This document shows, one piece after another, positions 30,130 to 32,637 of a DNA stretch of 32,637 bases (position 1 is the stretch's first letter; every line of letters begins with the position of its first letter). Location of the stretch: assembly GCA_046538345.1 (NCBI GenBank), contig JBKHJB010000005.1, forward strand, positions 1 to 32,637, read 5' to 3'. The notes below the pieces were generated by a model. The model did no database searches and was not told the origin of the DNA. It saw only the letters and a program-made list of their open reading frames with translations. Origin of the DNA: PUND01 sp046538345. Lineage in GTDB: Bacteria > Planctomycetota > Phycisphaerae > SM23-33. The position numbers were made by a program, and so were the translations under genes.

Positions 30130-32610
30130 ATGCAAGAAGGTTCCAAGAAGCCGAAAATAGTGAACAGCGACGAATCAGGCGTGGTGGTGCGACCGGCCGG
30201 CCCGCCCCCCGCGGAAGGCGCCCAGCAGCCCCAGCAGGTGACCATACCGTCGGAAATCGCGGTCCTGACGGTGCGAAACCTGGTGGTCTTTCCGGGTATG
30301 GTGCTCCCGCTGTCTATCGGGCGGGAGCGGTCCAAGCGCCTGATAGACGAAGTATTGCCCGAGCAGAAGGTCATTGCGACCGTCTGTCAGAAGGACCCGA
30401 ACGTCGAGGAGCCGCGCGGCGAGGACCTCTTCGAGGTTGGCTCCGCCGTCGCCGTGCTGAAACTGCTGCAGATGGAGGAAGGCCAGCAGAGCATCATAGT
30501 GCACGGGCTGGCTCGCATCCGCGTCGTGGAGTGGCTGGCGACCGAACCGTATCTCCGCGCGAGCGTCGAGGTGCTCCAGGAGACCGCCGAAAACGACACG
30601 AAGACCGAGGCCCTGATGCACAACGCGCGGAACCAGGCCTCGCGCGTCGTCCAGCTTTCCAGCAACATACCCGACGAGGCCGAGACCGTCCTGCGAAACA
30701 TCGAGGAGCCGGGTCCGTTGGCCGACTTCCTCGCCTCCAATCTCCAGATAGATGTATCGACCAGACAGAAGCTGCTGGAGGAACTCGACGTCCACGAGCG
30801 ACTGCGGCGGGTTTCCGTGGAGCTTCAGCGCCAGATCGAGGTGCTGGAGATGTCCAACAAGATCCAGTCGGAAGTCCAGGCCAATATCGATAAATCCCAG
30901 CGGGAATACTATCTCCGCCAGCAGATGGAGGCGATCAAGAAGGAGCTGGGCGAGGCCGACGAGAAGACGGCCGAGATTCAGGAGCTTCGCAAACAGGTCG
31001 AAAACTCCGAGATGCCGCAGTACGTCAAGGATGAGGCCCTTCGGGACCTGGCGCGCCTGGAGAACATTCCCATGGCGTCGCCGGAATACAACGTGCTGCG
31101 GACGTATCTGGACACGCTGGTTGAGCTTCCCTGGACGGCCGCCACGGAGGACAAGCTGGATATCGACAGGGCGCGCAAAGTCCTCGACGAGGACCACCAC
31201 GACCTCGAGAAGGTCAAGAAGCGCATCCTGGAGTTCCTGGCGGTCCGCAAGCTGGCGCCTGAATCGCGCGGACCTATTCTCTGTTTCGTCGGTCCGCCGG
31301 GTGTCGGCAAGACCTCGCTGGGGCAGTCCATCGCGCGCGCCTTGGGGCGGAAATTCATCCGCATGTCGCTCGGCGGTCTGCGCGATGAGGCGGAGCTGCG
31401 GGGGCATCGGCGAACGTACGTGGGCGCCATGCCCGGACGCATACTCCAGGAGCTGCGCAAAGTCAGCGTCAAGAACCCCGTCTTCATGCTCGACGAGCTG
31501 GACAAGGTCGGGCAGGACTTCCGCGGCGATCCGACCAGCGCCCTTCTGGAGATACTCGACCCCGCGCAGAACGACAACTTCCGCGATAACTACCTCAACA
31601 TGCCGTTCGACCTCTCGAAGGTGCTGTTTATCGGCACAGCCAACACGGCCGCGCCCATCCCCCCGGCGCTACGGGACCGTCTGGAGACCATCGACCTGCC
31701 GGGCTACACGGAGCGGGAGAAGCTTCAGATAGCGATGAACTATCTGCTCCCCAGGCAGCTCAAGGCGAACGGTCTCAAGCCGAACCAGGCGAATTGGACC
31801 CAGGAGGCGGTCGTTCGGATCATCCGAGAGTACACGCGTGAGGCGGGCGTCCGCGAACTGGAGCGGCAGATTGGGAACGTCTGCCGGGCGGTGGCCGCAA
31901 TGATCGCGTCGGACCAGGCACGCTCGCGGAAGATCAATCCCCGGCGGGTCCGCGAAATGCTCGGCGCGCCGAAGTACGAAAATGAGGTCGCCATGCGGAC
32001 GGCCCGGCCGGGCGTCGCGACCGGGCTGGCATATACGCCGGCGGGCGGCGAGATTATCTTCGTCGAGGCGGCCGTGTATCCGGGCAAGGGCGAGCTTACG
32101 CTGACCGGGCAGATAGGCGACGTCATGCGGGAAAGCGCCCAGGCCGCTCTGTCGCTCGTCAAGAGCCGCGCCGAGCGGATGGGCGTGGATGCCGAGTCTC
32201 TGACCAAGAAAGACATTCATATCCACGTTCCGGCGGGCGCCGTCCAGAAAGACGGACCGTCGGCGGGGGTGGCCGTTTTCACGGCGCTTACGAGCTTGCT
32301 TACCGAAACGCCCGTTCGAAGCGACGTGGCGATGACCGGGGAGATATCGCTCCGCGGGCTTGTGCTGCCCGTCGGCGGCATCAAGGAGAAAGCCCTCGCC
32401 GCGAGGCGAGCCGGGATCGAAACGGTCATACTGCCGGAGCGCAACCGCAAGGACCTCGAGGAGGTACCGCAGGAAGCCAGGGAGGTGCTGGACTTCGAGT
32501 TCAAGCGGACGGTGGATGATGTGCTCGAGCTTGCCCTCGACCGCAACGGCGGCAAAGGTTCATCGAAAAACCGCTCCGGTCGTTCGCGCAAGTCCAGACG
32601 ATCGAAGTGA
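30130..32610 (+). CDS. lon: ATP-dependent protease Lon (LonA type)
   Basis: An 826-residue cytosolic AAA+ protease, complete. The N-terminal substrate-recognition domain is at about 35-235 (IAVLTVRNLVVFPGMVLPLSIGR), then a coiled-coil region with QREYYLRQQMEAIKKELGE at about 255-273, the AAA+ module with Walker A GPPGVGKTS at 388-396 and Walker B VFMLDELDKVG, and the protease domain with the Ser-Lys dyad Ser711 (KDGPSAGV) and Lys754 (GGIKEKAL), 43 residues apart as in E. coli Lon. The C-terminus has a basic Ser/Arg/Lys tail of about 25 residues beyond the usual end. AGGGGA precedes the ATG. Lon degrades misfolded and regulatory proteins; the neighbours HtrA and Hsp20 fit a stress-response locus. 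Confidence 0.97.
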   Translation: MQEGSKKPKIVNSDESGVVVRPAGPPPAEGAQQPQQVTIPSEIAVLTVRNLVVFPGMVLPLSIGRERSKRLIDEVLPEQKVIATVCQKDPNVEEPRGEDLFEVGSAVAVLKLLQMEEGQQSIIVHGLARIRVVEWLATEPYLRASVEVLQETAENDTKTEALMHNARNQASRVVQLSSNIPDEAETVLRNIEEPGPLADFLASNLQIDVSTRQKLLEELDVHERLRRVSVELQRQIEVLEMSNKIQSEVQANIDKSQREYYLRQQMEAIKKELGEADEKTAEIQELRKQVENSEMPQYVKDEALRDLARLENIPMASPEYNVLRTYLDTLVELPWTAATEDKLDIDRARKVLDEDHHDLEKVKKRILEFLAVRKLAPESRGPILCFVGPPGVGKTSLGQSIARALGRKFIRMSLGGLRDEAELRGHRRTYVGAMPGRILQELRKVSVKNPVFMLDELDKVGQDFRGDPTSALLEILDPAQNDNFRDNYLNMPFDLSKVLFIGTANTAAPIPPALRDRLETIDLPGYTEREKLQIAMNYLLPRQLKANGLKPNQANWTQEAVVRIIREYTREAGVRELERQIGNVCRAVAAMIASDQARSRKINPRRVREMLGAPKYENEVAMRTARPGVATGLAYTPAGGEIIFVEAAVYPGKGELTLTGQIGDVMRESAQAALSLVKSRAERMGVDAESLTKKDIHIHVPAGAVQKDGPSAGVAVFTALTSLLTETPVRSDVAMTGEISLRGLVLPVGGIKEKALAARRAGIETVILPERNRKDLEEVPQEAREVLDFEFKRTVDDVLELALDRNGGKGSSKNRSGRSRKSRRSK

Positions 32611-32637
32611 AATCCGCAGCTACGGCGTCAGCCGGAC

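Overview
The window is 32.6 kb of dense, GC-rich bacterial chromosome carrying about 29 genes. I saw no rRNA, tRNA, CRISPR array or insertion sequence. The gene content points to a planctomycete-like bacterium, most likely Planctomycetota of the Phycisphaerae type: a PilMNO-plus-secretin pilus/secretion operon, LamG and DUF11 surface proteins, a Cys-type sulfatase, an excisionase-like HTH fused to a PTS EIIA domain, and TPR lipoproteins. This assignment is inferred from protein families only; no rRNA is present to confirm it.

Region 1 (1-16.5 kb, + strand) is a hybrid type IV pilus / type II secretion operon. It has minor pseudopilins (GspI-, GspJ-, GspK- and GspH-like), PilM, PilN, PilO, a PilP/GspC-like protein, the secretin GspD, a TPR lipoprotein, the ATPase GspE and the platform protein GspF. 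A signalling cassette sits between the TPR lipoprotein and the ATPase: a membrane histidine kinase, a single-domain response regulator, a sensor HD-GYP phosphodiesterase and a STAS protein, with 4-base overlaps between the last three. The ATPase N-terminus resembles the c-di-GMP-binding MshEN motif, so the cassette may set c-di-GMP levels for the machine it is embedded in. The GspK-like tip pseudopilin carries a LamG domain and is interrupted by an in-frame TGA.

Region 2 (16.6-18.0 kb, +) holds a class B J-domain chaperone and a small membrane protein. Region 3 (18.0-26.1 kb, mostly - strand) holds a membrane protein of unknown function, a glycogen debranching enzyme, a large DUF11 lipoprotein with a clear Rho-independent terminator, a sulfatase without signal peptide, an array of 8-bp tandem repeats, and a membrane/coiled-coil protein.

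Region 4 (26.1-27.9 kb, +) starts at a divergent promoter region. It holds an HTH-EIIA regulator abutting a DUF58 (von Willebrand A-like) protein. Region 5 (27.9-32.6 kb, +) is a protein quality-control cluster: an HtrA-type periplasmic protease, an Hsp20 small chaperone and Lon protease.

The most unusual points are the kinase/regulator/HD-GYP/STAS cassette inside the secretion operon, the LamG-bearing tip pseudopilin with its in-frame TGA, and the HTH-EIIA/DUF58 pair.
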